Origin: Malus domestica
Lineage: Eukaryota; Streptophyta; Magnoliopsida; Rosales; Rosaceae
Assembly (NCBI RefSeq): GCF_042453785.1
Contig: NC_091664.1
Coordinates: 1,851,001-1,915,000 of the forward strand
Length of the DNA stretch: 64,000 nt
Reading direction: 5' to 3'
How positions within the stretch are numbered: position 1 is the stretch's first letter; every line of letters starts with the position of its first letter. A program made the position numbers and the translations under genes. Shown here piece after piece: positions 21,436 to 33,975 of this stretch. Under the pieces are notes generated by a model. It had not been told where the DNA came from. It searched no databases and worked only from the letters and a program-made list of their open reading frames with translations.

Positions 21436-21715
21436 GTGCCTAATGGATGTCGAACCATTGTCTTAGAACCAGAAGGATGGGACACCATTAACGTGCATCG
21501 GACAACACTCGAAAGTAGGCTTGCCACACCTAGTGGTCAATCCCATTCAATGGCGGCTAATCAATCATCTGCTCCTACTCATAAGTGTGGCAGACCTGTT
21601 AGTTCAAATGATTCACAACTGTGGAAAATGAAACCAATAGCACAAACTAGGAAACTAGTGTAGATCCGACTATCGCTTACTCAATCTAACTTCTAAATTA
21701 TAAAAGCGCCCTTGA
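21436..21715 (+). pseudogene. Ty1-copia polyprotein fragment
   Basis: The frame contains CGRPVSSNDSQ followed by basic residues and then, past a stop, DPTIAYS-like sequence. This is the linker between integrase and RT in many plant copia elements. No flanking domains survive. Confidence 0.5.
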
Positions 21716-23251
21716 AAAGACAAATCCACATACTCCAATCTAACGTCAGCGCCATGAATTTGAGTTTGGACCCAAAATTGACATGGCTGGGGCCGTAACT
21801 GGTCAGCCTTGGCAAACTGAAAATGAGTAGAAGGGTTTTTTGGTTCGGAATTGGGTCTAGCCTTAACAATTAAAGATGTGTGGAAGATCGTCCAAAATCT
21901 TGCGATTATTTGTATGAAGAATAAATCAATTGTTACTTTTAAAAGAAAACTAATAAAAAGAGCTTGAAAACTTTGAGTTTTAAGACAAAATAAAGAGTAA
22001 AGTGAATAGTACCAGGTTTGACTTTTTAATGTGAAAATGTGGTTTTTCGTTAAAATGAACAGTATTTAAAACTTCCTACCATTAATCCATTGTGAACACT
22101 TTTGACGGGCTCACCTGTTCATTTGAATAATTGAAATGTCTTCTGCATTAAAAGATGGAGTGTCGACAATGGCTATCAAACGACAAACTAAAAACGAAAT
22201 GAGTATCAAACAGGCCTTATAATAACATTTTCTTTTTGTTATCGGAAAGACAATATTTCATTAAGACCGGCTAAACCGGATTAGAATCATGAAAACGAAG
22301 GTCTCCAATGTAACCAGAGGCTCCTCAAACCAAACCATATCAAGTAACAAGAAATCTGCATAACTATCATATTACCACGATTCGAAGCCGGCTAGTAATA
22401 TAAATATAGTTGCTACAGTATTGTATTTTGACCATTTATGAAAACACACCAAACATTGAACCTAAATTGAGGAAAACTTGAGCAATGTGGGAAAAAAGGT
22501 ACTCAATGAGCATACCCAAAAAAGCAGATTAGATTTCACACAATCTCAATACATCTCTACACATCAGGAAACCAAATTAAATCTAAAGAGCGGGCGATGA
22601 CAGAATAAGGGGCCAAGCGCATGGTGTTTACAAGAATATAAACTAGTTGTCAGCATGACTGCTTGAACAATCGATGTATTCCGATTGTTGGAATGTAGAA
22701 CAGAGACCTGTAAAATAAAAATGAAAACTATGATATAACTTATAGGCTAAAAGATCGGCTTTTAGCATATCCTATAAAAAATTGATTCGGTATGAACTAA
22801 CAGATCATCACAAAACACCAAATTTCAGGTTGAGATCGATATTTTGTTTTTCTATGTGATCACTTAATGTGCACAAAAATTTAGCACGGGAAACGGATAC
22901 ATCAAGGATAGATACACAAACAGAATCTAATGTCAGACAAATTGTGAATTGCCCAACTATTTATCAGTTAGAAATCTATAACCATGCACTAAAAGTGTGT
23001 TGTTGCAGCATATGCATCAATACCACACTGCTAACACTGAGACAGCTTTATCAGAATACGCTAACATGACAATGAACAGTAGCCAGTGATGACTAAAAAC
23101 TAATTGCATATTGGCATGAACTTATCCAACCAATAACAGGCAATGTCATGTCAAGTTTCAGATCTTATATAATGTGAATCTTACAAATCAAGGGAGACAG
23201 GAGAGAGCTTTGTCGTGAACCTGGATCAGTTCTTCACCACGACTGCAGTAC
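21716..23251. other. Intergenic DNA downstream of the heat-shock factor gene
   Basis: About 21935-22075 carries a short dispersed-repeat motif (AAAATGTGGTTTTTCGTTAA). Otherwise nothing was recognised. The part near 23251 should contain the 3' UTR of the minus-strand heat-shock factor gene. Confidence 0.45.
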
Positions 23252-25902
23252 TTAAAGAGTGAGTGTTTCCGCATCCTTGACAGTTCTGGACATTCCATGG
23301 CCGAACCTTCCATCATCTTGCTCATCATATGGATTTCCCCTATAATTAGAACTCGCTTCTTCATTCTCTGAACAGCCAGGTCTTTCAGTTAGGAACTGTT
23401 CCCAGAAAACATCGTTTACTCTAACAGAAACCAGTGCAGGTGCTTGATTGTTATGTGTGGCTTCTGGGAAGGAAGTTTTAGGTTTGTCATCATCAGCTAG
23501 ATTTTTTTTTGTAAAGGCTCTTAAATCCGGTTCCTTGCCATTGTCATTTAGCTCTGATGCTGCAGATTTGTTGATATCCTGACCTACTTGGGGTACTGCA
23601 GCTGAATAGGGACTATTATTGACTTGCGACGGAGTAGATGCAAGAGTGAGATTTAACTGGCAGGATATATGACCATCACCTTCTTCATTAGAAGGCAAAC
23701 CTGGCTGCAAGGAATGACGTATAGGGCTTCCAACAGTTGGTGCCTTCAGCAATAACAACGAATCCATTTTGAATGCAAAAGATGTTCCGGTATCTGAAAG
23801 TTCTAAGGTTTCAGGTGCAAATAAAAGCCCTTCTGTTCTCATCTGTGCACCTTTAAGTTCTTCAGATATTTTCCTAGTTGAACTACCCCCATCTTCATTG
23901 GAACTCTGCGTGCTAAGCGAAACCAAGTTCATGTCTGAAACAGCTGGTGATAATTCTAGTCTAAGTTTACTTGAGAAGTCTTGGTGGAAAACATTTCCAA
24001 ACTCAGATCTGGAACTACTTTGGTTATCCACAAAACCATTCTCCACGACTGGTTGTAGGTTTTCAATGTCAGGCAATCGCCTTTTCTTATTATATGCTGA
24101 GAAATCCATAGATTCAATTTTTCTAGAGAGGTGTTCAATAAAATTAGGGTTGTGAACAGCCTCATCTAAGAATGTCAGCAAATTCTTCTGCCGTTGTTCC
24201 ATACCACTCACCCGCTGTGCTAAGTTTTCCAACTGAAGCTTAGCTGCAGATTGCTGCTGTTTGAACGTTGAAATACTTGCCTCGAGTGTGTCCTTATCAT
24301 GTGAAAGCTTCTCTATTTCGTCATCAAGAGCTGCTCTTTCTGGATCAACCATAGAACCTTGAGGATTGCTGTGGCTGTGAATGGGTTTTCTGCGGTGGAT
24401 ATTCTTAAGAAGATGCTTCTGATCTTGTATGAAGTCTTCATTAGCAAATTCCCATCTCTCAGGATCACTCTTTCGAAATCCCTGCGACAAATTCATGTCC
24501 AAAAATACTAAGTTAAATTATATCGACAGTCACTTCCGACAATATAAAAATGATGATTACCTGGAGATGATACATTAATTATTGTACAATGTATCTGAAA
24601 GAAGGTGAGTGCCAAAAATACTGAAATTCATGCATTCAAAAATACAACCAAGGAAGGACTTATGGTTTAATTATTGTACAATGTATCTGAAAGCCAGTTC
24701 ACTACAGTCACTCCCTGTAACCTCTTGTTGCTTGAAAACCTCAATAGGCAGCCGAAGCAGATTTGGTATCTGTATCACTAAAAATGTGCTAAAGGTTTTA
24801 TAGTCCGGATTGCAAAGCAATGTATTGTTCTAAAAGCGGAACAAAAGAAAGGAGAGAGGTGCCAAAGAATTTTGATAACAGTTTCATCGATCAAGAATAT
24901 ACATTGGGCTTTTTGGATGCGCTCCCACGTAATCGAAACTACAGACCTAAAGTATCCCTCTTTTTTTCTTAATTTTTGATGACGAACAAATGTACTGGAA
25001 GCAACAGAAAATACAAATTACATCCACAATCAACCACCATTTTCAAGTCTGCACATTTAGAGGAAAACATCATCTCCCTAAGATAGGAGGAACCGAAAAG
25101 CCCTGCAATGTCCTAAAACTGCTAATACTTCGAAGGCTTTTTAGTCAAAATGTTCCTGAGATTTTCATAACACATAACTTTGGTCCTTGAGATTTAAAAT
25201 CAATAAAAGTACCCTGAGATTGTCCACCATCCATTATTTTGGTCCTTCCATTAAAAATCTCTGGTCCCTGAGTTTAATGGAAGGACCAAAATGATTGATG
25301 GTGGACAATGTCAGAGACCAAAGTTATGTGTTATGCAAAGCTCAGAGACCAAAATTATGTGTTATGCAAATCTCAAGGACCAAAGTTATGTGTTATTCAC
25401 TCAACTTAATGGAGTTTTTTAACGGAACAACCAAAATAATGGTTGGTGGACAATCTCAGTAATCATTTCTATTGATTTTAAATCTCAAGGACCAAAGTTA
25501 TGTGTTATGCAAATCTCAAGGACCATTTTCACTAAAAAGCCTACTTGAAAACAGGGAAGTGGAAACTAGCAACAATCCAAACAAAGAACAGACTAAATCT
25601 CCAATCACCCAACACAGAATTACCAAAACACGAAAATTCTCCGAGCACCTAAATCAAAATCTTAAGAGGCAGGAGCTTACGTATGTATTGAGCTGACGAA
25701 TGAAGCTGGAGAAGTTGTTGTGCTTGAAATAGGTGGGGAGCAGAACCCGGGAGAACTCGGGCGGGTTCCAGACGACGAAGCTCTTCTTGTTCGAGCTCCA
25801 CGACACGATCTCGTCCGTCGCGGAATCGTCCACCATGTTGTACGTCTTCAGCAGAAACGGCGCCGGGCCACCGCCTCCGCCGGCAGTCGAGCCTCCTTCC
25901 AT
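23252..25902 (-). CDS. HSFA5: Heat stress transcription factor A-5-like
   Basis: Two exons, 25681-25902 and 23252-24481, give 483 residues. The donor GTAAGC after the QLNTY codons and the acceptor GCAG before GFRK lie at the position conserved in plant HSFs inside the DNA-binding domain (about 14-110). The oligomerisation region with heptad Leu/Ile is about 125-195 and has the class A insertion. The NLS-like KKRR is at 206-209. An AHA-type activator motif with DVFWEQFL lies near 430. A hydrophobic Val replaces the usual Asp in the SRVLLP segment and ...[10 protein letters not shown] follows, both as I recall for the A5 class. HSFs bind nGAAn heat-shock elements; A5 is described as a regulator of A4 members. 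The 1199-bp intron (24482-25680) contains a MITE. Confidence 0.92.
25135..25542. repeat. MULE-like MITE in the HSFA5 intron
   Basis: The ends are GGCTTTTTAGT and ACTAAAAAGCC, with inverted arms of about 130 bp. The flanking 9-mers TACTTCGAA and TACTTGAAA match at 7 of 9 positions, which fits the 9-bp target duplications of Mutator-like elements. There is no coding capacity. Confidence 0.75.
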
Positions 25903-26069
25903 GATGGAGAGTCGGGTCAGGGTTTGGGCGGACTCGATTGGAATCGGTTTTGGGATCCGATTGGAACGTTCGAGAGAAATGGAACAAATTTGACGACAGA
26001 CGCGAGAGAGTGGAATCGGTTTTGGGATCCGATTGGAACGTTCGAGAGAAATGGAACAAATTTGACGAC

Positions 26070-26117
<48 letters not shown>

Positions 26118-26120
26118 GAA
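25903..26120 (-). promoter_or_regulatory. HSFA5 5' leader with 72-bp tandem duplication and (AG)n
   Basis: A 72-bp unit starting GGAATCGGTTTTGGGATCC is repeated (from about 25939 and from about 26011). It is followed by an (AG)n run at about 26074-26120, which is (CT)n on the transcribed strand. CT-rich microsatellites are common in plant 5' UTRs. The transcription start is not known. Confidence 0.6.
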
Positions 26121-26989
26121 CGTTCGAGTCGAGACGCCGCCGGTTGGCAGAGTTGACTTGAGTGCATACGTGTACGGTTTTGGTATGTCTGTCGCCACGT
26201 CATCATTCAAATACAGAACAACACACCTTTTCTGATTGGTTATAAATAAAAATACGGTCAACTAGCGTGTAACTTTATTTTAATATAGGAAACATTTTTG
26301 CTCATCACTATTTAATGTGGTGTATACTCATCATTTTATTTATTACCGTTAGATGAGTTTGAATTTCGAGATTCGTGTAATGAATAAACACAAATATCAA
26401 AATTCAAACTCATCTAACGGTGATAAATAGAATGGTGAGCATACATCACATAAATGGTATTGGAGATGCGAATGACGAATGGTGAATATGTATATCTCTT
26501 TACACGGATGGGCCCAGGCCTGGTTGAGTTGGGCTATAGCCCAATCGATAATTCTAGCCAATAATTATAAAATAGACCCATCAGCCCAACCTAAATATTT
26601 AATTACGCATATACCATCCAGCCCAAACAAATTTATTAGTTCATCTCACGTGCGCGCTCTCTCTCTCTCTCAATAATTTTTTGTCATCCTCTTTTTTTTT
26701 CTTTTTTTCGTATTTTCTTTTGTCTTTTTCTCTGTATAATTCGAAATTGTGAATTTTGTGTTTTTCCACATTCAATTTTGAAATTTTTTTTTTCATCCGT
26801 TCAGAAATATAAAAAAAACAAAAAAAAGAAAAAGATTTGTCTATTTGGTCCAAAAAAAGAGGAGAATGCGAATTTGCTTCAAAGAGTTTTCAAGTAACTG
26901 TTTTACATCTCTCTCTTAATAATTTTTTGTTAATTATACATTTATACTAGAGGGATGAAGGGAAAATGTAGTAGTAGAAGGCATGGGTG

Positions 26990-27031
<42 letters not shown>

Positions 27032-28236
27032 CATGGGTGTTTTTATTTTAATTTTGTTTTTAATTAAATTAATTTTTTTAGTACAAGCGATTATTTGTTT
27101 ATTTTATTAATTTATAACATAGATTTCCAATATACTATCAAATATAATTAATGCTCGATAAATATATAAGAGCTCGATTACTTAACAGTAATGTGAATGA
27201 AAAAAGAGTGAACGAGTTTAACTCATGACTTCCTCCGCTTTTACTTGCATGTAAGAAATTAAATCCGTAATGAGATGTCTTAAGTCCATGTTTACAACTC
27301 TGCTTCCAAAATTGGAAACATAACAAACTGAAGTATGTTTTAAGGTATTTATACACAAGTTTATGAAAGGGACTTCTTCCAATAAAAGGCTATGGCATCT
27401 AAAAGTGCCTTGAGATTTTAAAGTTTCTCGTCTAAACATAATGTATCTCTCTTTTTTTGTTGAGAAAATCAAATATTTTTTTACTCAATTGGATAATTCT
27501 AACTTGGAGTCTTTTTGGTCTTGTTTGGTATAGAAAATTGAACTGAAATAGTTAAAGCTCTAAGTTCAAGACATACTGAAGGTAGATGAGAATGATTTTT
27601 CATTTTGAGGGGATTTGACATGAAGGATACTTCTTTGTTTTGATTGTCTCATTTTGGGGAGGATTAGAATGATGGGAAACTTCTTCTTTCAATAATCCAT
27701 TTCCTACCTTCAAGTGGGTCAAAATTTATTTTCATTCTTCAACATACCTGAAAAATTCTACATGATCTATTCCGATCCAATCCTCTACACCAAACATTCT
27801 TTTAAAAAAAGAAATCCCGCTAGACGAAAAGTTGTAATACTGCTAATAACCTACCATACCATATTTTACTGTACAATGTACAAAAATGAGTCAAATTAGG
27901 GCCAGAAAATAGATTGAAAGCAACATACAATCAGAGAAAAATGTTGAGAGGACTTATAGGGAGTTTAGGTGAGAATTAAGTTGGCACATCATTAATTAAC
28001 ATCGACTACAATACTGCTTGAACTACTGTGTGTTAGTTATGCCTTAATCAGGATTATAAAAAAAATTAAAAAAAAAAAAAAAAAAAAAAAGGAATTTGGA
28101 ATTAGGTTATAGTGTAAGTAACATAGGTTCGAAGCCATAAGGTTATAAACCAAACCCTCTTCCAACATATTCATCTTCTTCTTTGAGAGTTGAGTGAGTC
28201 AATAACCAGATATATTCAATCCTGGTGGGGAGATCA
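26121..28236. other. Intergenic DNA with MITE and microsatellites
   Basis: An inverted-repeat MITE occupies about 26305-26457, with arms around CCGTTAGATGAGTTTGAA. A (TA)n run lies at 26992-27029 and an A-run at about 28069-28091. No gene is recognised. The last few hundred bases should hold the promoter of the GT47 gene at 28237. Confidence 0.5.
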
Positions 28237-29694
28237 ATGGCCAGAAAGTTATCCCAAGAAGTCTGGGTTGGCATACTAGTCACTTTTTATATTTTATGCA
28301 TTTCTTTGTTTTGTTTAAGGTATTCAACTTCATTGGGAGCCAACAATGTGATCAATCTTTTGGTGAATAAACAAGTTCACCCGACTTGTACGATGAAGAT
28401 CAATCACACCAACAGCGATTCATGCTTGAATCGTTACATTTACATCCATGACGGTCTTCCTGCAAGGTTCAACTATGACTTCCTCAACAATTGTGAGTCT
28501 CTTAGCCCAAGAGCTAGTAGTAGCAACAAACCGAGTATGTGTCCACAGCTTGTAAATTTGGGGCTTGGTCCGGATGTTAGCAAATCGGAAGGAGTTTTGT
28601 CCGACAAAAGTTGGTATCAAACAAATCCCCACTTGTTAGAAGTCATATTTCACAACAGGATGAAGAAGCACGAGTGTTTGACAAGCAACTCCAATCTTGC
28701 TTCAGCCATTTATGTGCCATTCTATCCTAGCATGGGCGTTGGTGTCCATCTGTGGGATTCTAACGTCGAAATCAGAGACGCTTCAGCCAAGGATTTTGTC
28801 AAATGGATTTCGAGACAACCCGAATGGAGGAAAATGTGGGGGAGAGACCATTTCTTTGCTTATGGGAGGACTGCTTGGGATTTCAGAAGGCAAGAGGATG
28901 ATAGTTCTGATTGGGGAAGTAAACTCAGGTTCTTGCCCGAGTCCCTGAACATGACTATATTAATAGAAGGAAGCGAATGGAAAAACGACATCGCAATTCC
29001 GTACCCGACAAACTTTCATCCTACAGAGGACAGTGAGGTGGTTGCATGGCAAAACAAGGTGAGGAAACAGGAAAGGCCTTATTTGTTTACTTTCGCAGGT
29101 GCACCGAGGCCTAACTTGGAAGGTTCTATCCAGGGAAAACTTATCGAACATTGCCAAGCTTCAAATAACTGCAATTTTTTACACTGCACTGAAAAGATTT
29201 GTGGCAACCCGATTACAGTTATGAGGGCGTTTCAGAGCTCAGTTTACTGCTTGCAGCCAGTCGGGGACTCATTCACTAGGAGATCAGCTTTCGACGCGTT
29301 TCTGGCTGGTTGCATTCCAGTTTTCTTTCATCCAGCTACCGCGTACGCTCAATATTTATGGTACTTACCAAAGGATCATACCAAGTATTCGGTGTTTATT
29401 CCCGCGAAGGATGGAAATGATTTGAAAGAAGGCAGAATTGAGAATATCTTGCTTGGAATTTCGAAGGAAAAGGGGGCGGCCATGCGAGAGGAGGTCATAA
29501 GGCTAATACCAAAGCTGGTATATGCAGATCCCAGGGGAAGATTAAAGACTCCCGATGCATTTGATATAGCTGTGCAAGGAATGCTTGACAGAATAGAGAA
29601 TGTTAGAAAGGTGATGAATGAGGGAAGGGATCCAAGTGCTGACTTTGCAGGTCTTGAGAATGATAAGTTCAAATTTCCTGACAGTACAGACTAA
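28237..29694 (+). CDS. GT47 xyloglucan galactosyltransferase, MUR3/KATAMARI1-like (copy 1)
   Basis: It encodes 485 residues from the ATG at 28237; the open frame upstream has no ATG. The short basic N-terminus and hydrophobic segment (about 9-28) predict a type II Golgi membrane protein. The lumenal exostosin/GT47 domain begins with YIYIHDGLPARFN and includes YVPFYPSMG, WGRDHFF, IPYPTNFHP, GAPRPNLEGSIQGKLIEHC and the acceptor-like GDSFTRRSAFDAFLAGC followed by IPVFF. MUR3-type enzymes add galactose to xyloglucan side chains. It is intronless and slightly shorter than MUR3, mostly in the stem. It is the first of four related genes here. Exact sugar specificity is not predictable from sequence. 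Confidence 0.9.
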   Translation: MARKLSQEVWVGILVTFYILCISLFCLRYSTSLGANNVINLLVNKQVHPTCTMKINHTNSDSCLNRYIYIHDGLPARFNYDFLNNCESLSPRASSSNKPSMCPQLVNLGLGPDVSKSEGVLSDKSWYQTNPHLLEVIFHNRMKKHECLTSNSNLASAIYVPFYPSMGVGVHLWDSNVEIRDASAKDFVKWISRQPEWRKMWGRDHFFAYGRTAWDFRRQEDDSSDWGSKLRFLPESLNMTILIEGSEWKNDIAIPYPTNFHPTEDSEVVAWQNKVRKQERPYLFTFAGAPRPNLEGSIQGKLIEHCQASNNCNFLHCTEKICGNPITVMRAFQSSVYCLQPVGDSFTRRSAFDAFLAGCIPVFFHPATAYAQYLWYLPKDHTKYSVFIPAKDGNDLKEGRIENILLGISKEKGAAMREEVIRLIPKLVYADPRGRLKTPDAFDIAVQGMLDRIENVRKVMNEGRDPSADFAGLENDKFKFPDSTD

Positions 29695-30027
29695 AAAACT
29701 AGGAGTAATTTATAGTGCATGTAAAGTATGTTCTAAGCCATTACTTATACTTCCTCCTTTTTGTTCTATTCAATTTAGGTTTCAAAACTCAATTAATAAG
29801 GAGGTAAACTGAATATTAGAGAATTTTTCTCATGTATTATTCTTCTCTAAAATGTGATCAACAAGGGGCAGATCATGTTCCTTAATGGCTAACCACACTT
29901 ACTGCATATGCAATGTCTAATCAAATGCAGGCCAAGTATACTGGCATTCCAACAAGGAGTGGATACTGTTGATCAACATACTCACACAGCTAGACATTAA
30001 CCACTAGAAGTGTGTCAATAGGTTTAC
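29695..30027. other. 3' flank of GT47 copy 1
   Basis: Probably 3' UTR followed by AT-rich DNA. No other feature was recognised. Confidence 0.5.
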
Positions 30028-30196
30028 GGACAGAACTTGGCTGCTTAAAAATCAGCAGTAGCTCCTGCTGCTAACCAATCACAGATGGACACATGTCCAA
30101 TATGTGATTAAAAAATCAATTACTTGGACACATGTCCATCTGTGATTGGCCAGCAGTAGGAGCTGCTACTGATTTTTCAGCAGCCAAGTTCTGTTC
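30028..30196. repeat. 169-bp MITE with TTTAC target duplication
   Basis: It has inverted arms of about 70 bp around GGACAGAACTTGGCTGCT and TGGACACATGTCC. TTTAC flanks both sides (30023-30027 and 30197-30201). The family was not assigned. Confidence 0.75.
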
Positions 30197-30289
30197 TTTA
30201 CATTGTCACGTTTCGTAGAGATAGGAAAATGCCTTTTGACAATTTAGACACTTAAATCAGGGTCCTTCATCTCAAACTCCTAAGACAAA

Positions 30290-30530
30290 TATGTGTGTAG
30301 TGCAAACTCTTTTTTCAAAATCATCCTCTATCACCATTATGTCATCCACATGAACAATTAAGGTTGTGATTTTACCCTCTTATGCTTCAAGAATAAGGTA
30401 TGATTAGAATTGCTTTGTCTATTCCCAAAACATTTTAAGAGGCTTGGCGAATCTTCCAAACTATGCTCTAGGAGGTTATTTTAGGCCATAAAGAGATTTC
30501 TTTAGTTTGTGCGTCTGGTCTTTGCCGAGG
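30290..30530 (-). pseudogene. Ty1-copia reverse transcriptase fragment
   Basis: The minus strand reads KLKKSLYGLK, then a PPRA-like segment, FGRFAKPLKMF and, with stops, ITTLIVHVDDI. This is the copia RT block ending in the catalytic YVDD-like motif. Several stops mark it as dead. Confidence 0.65.
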
Positions 30531-32779
30531 CTTCACCAGCATAATGGAGGTTGGAGAAATGGAAGGACCCGTTGTAGAAAAATTACAATAAATAGTTTCA
30601 TAAACAAAACACAACAAATACAATAAATACGAAAGAAATCACCTATAAGTAGTAGAAAGATGGTTTTGGTTGAGGCATGGAGAACCGCTGACTTTAAAAT
30701 TGATTTCGCACTATCTAGGAAGTACCACTATACAAAAGGTTTATTGCGCGTCGACCTTTTGTTTAAGTCGCAATTAAAAAAAAACGCATGTTATGGGCCT
30801 ATTCATTTTTATTTATGCAAAAATCGTACGACTTCAGCCCTTCAACTTCGAAGCCCAAACTAGGCTTTGGATGACCATCTCATTTCTCTAACCTGTCTGA
30901 AAGCTCAGACACGGTTCTTTCTGAGGCACGGCTGCCACGCAAACGACTAGAGGCTGAGAATATGTCGCCTCCTTAAATGCATACATACGCGTCATCTGAC
31001 ACGCTGATATCACTACCACGATCGTTCAAACCGCTTCTAGATACAGCTAAAGGCCACCAACCATAAATCATAGTCACTATCAGTATAGATATATCCATGC
31101 TCTAGTTCAGCGTATGATCAAGGTTGCTTATTCTCCACTACCTATAAATAGAACCCGAGACCTTCGAGCTCAAGACCTTTGTCAAATTCAATCTCTACAA
31201 TTAAACAAAACCTTGAGTGATTCTTCAATCAACCCAACGACTTTTCAGCACAAACTCAATTGCTCTTCAGCAAACCTCTCTTATATCTTTAGCTACAATC
31301 TTAAAGTCATCTTTTGAAGCAAACACTACATATGATCCCTAAGATCTAAAACTTTTACAGCTCTTCCATGCCATGGTATGATTTGGTTGATGTGCAATTC
31401 CAACCACCTTGATTTCCTCTTTGCTAGGGATACTGTAATATCTTGGATGTCCACAAAATAAATCTTAGTTGCGAAATATTCGAATCATGCCAAACTCACC
31501 ACACCTCACTACAGCAAACGTGAGAAAAATGGTTGAAAGCTTTTGGTGAGCATATTCGAAGTACTTGCGGTTTTTCATCCATCATTGAGTTCCAACAACG
31601 ATCTATGAAGACAACGCCGCATGTATTGACTAAACCAAGCAAGGATACATCCTGAAGATCAAGGGCGAAGCTATGATTTTTTAAACGGGTGGGCTAGCAA
31701 AAAATATTACCGCAAAATGATGTGATCAAATTTTTTTGTGTCCACATATCATTATAATCAACATGATAATAAAAATATTCAGGTAATAAACAAAACAATT
31801 ATATGGATTTTCATTTATTAATTTCCAACTAACTTAAAAAAAAAATCATATATCTAATTGGAATTTTGACCCTTGAATCAAAAAATCATGCTGTGATGGG
31901 TTCAGGGACTACATTCACATATTTTAATTTAGAGACCAAAACTTTACTGGATAATATTAGGACTGGGTGGGCTATATATGGTGACAATAGGCTGCAGTAG
32001 ACTAATTGATATGCTAATAGCCTAATAGACGTGCTAATTCTTTAGGAATCCGCACAAAACCTACCTAGGTTATAACTCACCTTAGCCGTGGGTGTAGCTC
32101 CGCCCTTGCTGAAGATGTGAAGTACCGATATGTTGCATTAACTCATATTTTTCTCCTTAGGTTATGGATTTTGTCTCATTAAGTTTTACCATAGCCAGAT
32201 TTGGGTGAGACTTACTCCTACATGCAATCTCTATATGAGACTCGCATTTGCTACTTGTACTTATTAAACAAAACGAGTTCATCTTTACCTCCGACTATTT
32301 AAGTATTTACATACTCAAGGAGGAGTGTGTTATAGTTAGAATTATAAAACATGTGTGATTGTATACATCCGAAGTAGAGATTTTGGAGGAATTCTATGAG
32401 ATCTTGAATATCTTTCCTATTAGTGTTTGTATTACTTAGGAAGAAAGTTTTCTCTTCCTTGTAAGATAAATAAAAGCACAAGATATGAGGAATAACACAC
32501 AATTCTTCAAGCCTTATCCACGTAAAATTTTGAGAGTGAGACTTGTGATTGCTTAAAATACACAATGAAATCTCTTAAATTCTCTTGAATTTCCCAACTT
32601 TTAAAAGTCCTTATTTTCACCCTACTAATTGCTAATACACCCCACTTAATATTTGTTGTTAAATGAATTATATAAAATGACTATTAAACCCTATAAAGTA
32701 AAGCAAAACAATTATTTTCTTCCTACACCCCAAATCATTTAAAAAAGATCATAACCACATGTAAATTATATATATATTT
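30531..32779. other. Gene-free repeat-rich stretch
   Basis: A TATA-like CTATAAATAGAA near 31142 and surrounding sequence look like an old LTR, but no matching partner was found. About 32540-32610 resembles the internal part of the MITE at 37704-38128. No gene is recognised. Confidence 0.4.
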
Positions 32780-33147
32780 GGCTTTTTAGTCAAACTGGTC
32801 ATTGAGATTTGCATATCACATCACTTTAGTCCTTGAAATTTGAAATCAATAAAGATGGTCCTTGTGATTGTCTACCATCAATCATTTTGGTCATTCCGTG
32901 CAAAATTAAGTTAAATAAGGATCAAAATGATAAATATACCCTCAATTTAATAAACAATGGGCCAAAATAATTTGACAAAAATTAAGGGTATTTTCGTCAT
33001 TTTATTCTTATTTAATTGAGATTTTTCATGGAATGACCAAAATGATTGATGGTGGACAAAATCAGGGACCAATTCTATTGATTTCAAATCTCAAGGATGA
33101 AAGTGAGAAGTTATGCAAATCTCAATGATCATTTTGGCTAAAAAGCC
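32780..33147. repeat. MULE-like MITE
   Basis: The ends GGCTTTTTAGTC and GGCTAAAAAGCC, inverted arms and internal words match the element at 25135-25542. Flanking 9-mers TATATATTT and TATATAATT differ at one base. Confidence 0.75.
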
Positions 33148-33819
33148 TATATAATTTTATGTACACCTGCACTCACAATGTCTTGTGATTATGTTTTTAT
33201 TTTTTTTATATATAAAGAATGTTAAGGATTATGCAACATAAGAGATGAAGTACCTTGAAATATTCATATCTTCTTTGAGATAGTGTAGTATTGTTTTTTT
33301 TTTCTTTTGCTAAAAATTTTCAGGCACGTTTGCTGTTTATTTCTTGGGATGGTTTGTGGTGCAATTTCATTTAAGCATGATTGCAGAGCAGAGAATTTGC
33401 ATGGACACAATCAAATAGCCCTTTCATGATTTTTTATTTCAGAAAAGCCAGCAAGTAGTAGCCATTTCTGAGTTTAAAATGAAATTCACATCTAAAGCCT
33501 AATTCCCCTAAATTGACAAAACCCTTGAAGCAGTAGAACCATGTGCACTGTTTGTGTGCTAAAGGCAAGGGGTTCAAATTTATTTTTTGGACAAGATGAA
33601 CACTTGAGGTAGATTTTGGTGTGAGGTGTATGAAATGTGTGGTGTGTGAGGGTAGTTTCGGTTAATAAGTGTGTGTATTAAGATATTTTTTAGTTTAAAA
33701 AGTAAATGTGAGGTCTTTTAAGTATGTGATGTGTATTCAACAATAAGTAGAGTGCTAATAAAACAAGCTAAACAACCTTTCCTAATTGAATTCACATGAA
33801 ATATTATAAACTTTGTTAA
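33148..33819. other. Gene-free AT-rich stretch
   Basis: Nothing was recognised apart from a short stretch near 33750-33800 similar to the MITE at 37704-38128. Confidence 0.4.
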
Positions 33820-33975
33820 TTGTTTTTTTTTTGAACAAACGATATTATCTACACTAAGAAGAAGGGGTGAGCTTAGCCTCATAATGAGCTAACAATAATG
33901 TGGTTCTAAAATTGCTTTTGGCGAGAATCAAACTTCTCACTTACAAGTGAAGAAGTATACCAATAGATCATAGTT
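33820..33975 (-). repeat. tRNA-derived SINE
   Basis: On the minus strand it starts near TATGATCTATTGGTAT (box A-like) and continues with CTTACTTGTAAGTG-like sequence and AGTTTGATTCTCGCC (box B-like). It ends in an A-run (the T-run at 33821-33830 on plus). Target duplications were not resolved. It may be nested in a MITE. Confidence 0.6.

Noticed and set aside
25649..26261. Long ORFs of both strands around the HSFA5 first exon
   Set aside because: They arise from the 72-bp duplication and (AG)n run and from antisense of exon 1. Only 25681-25902 fits the HSF domain.
26986..27030. Possible origin of replication in the (TA)n run
   Set aside because: It is a simple microsatellite; similar runs occur at 39599 and 54840.
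28225..28236. Upstream extension of GT47 copy 1 to 28225
   Set aside because: The extension begins with GTG, and the first ATG is at 28237. The same reasoning moved the starts of copies 3 and 4.
30660..30863. Possible CACTA transposon end near 30708
   Set aside because: The CACTA-like word is present once, with no inverted partner or 3-bp duplication.
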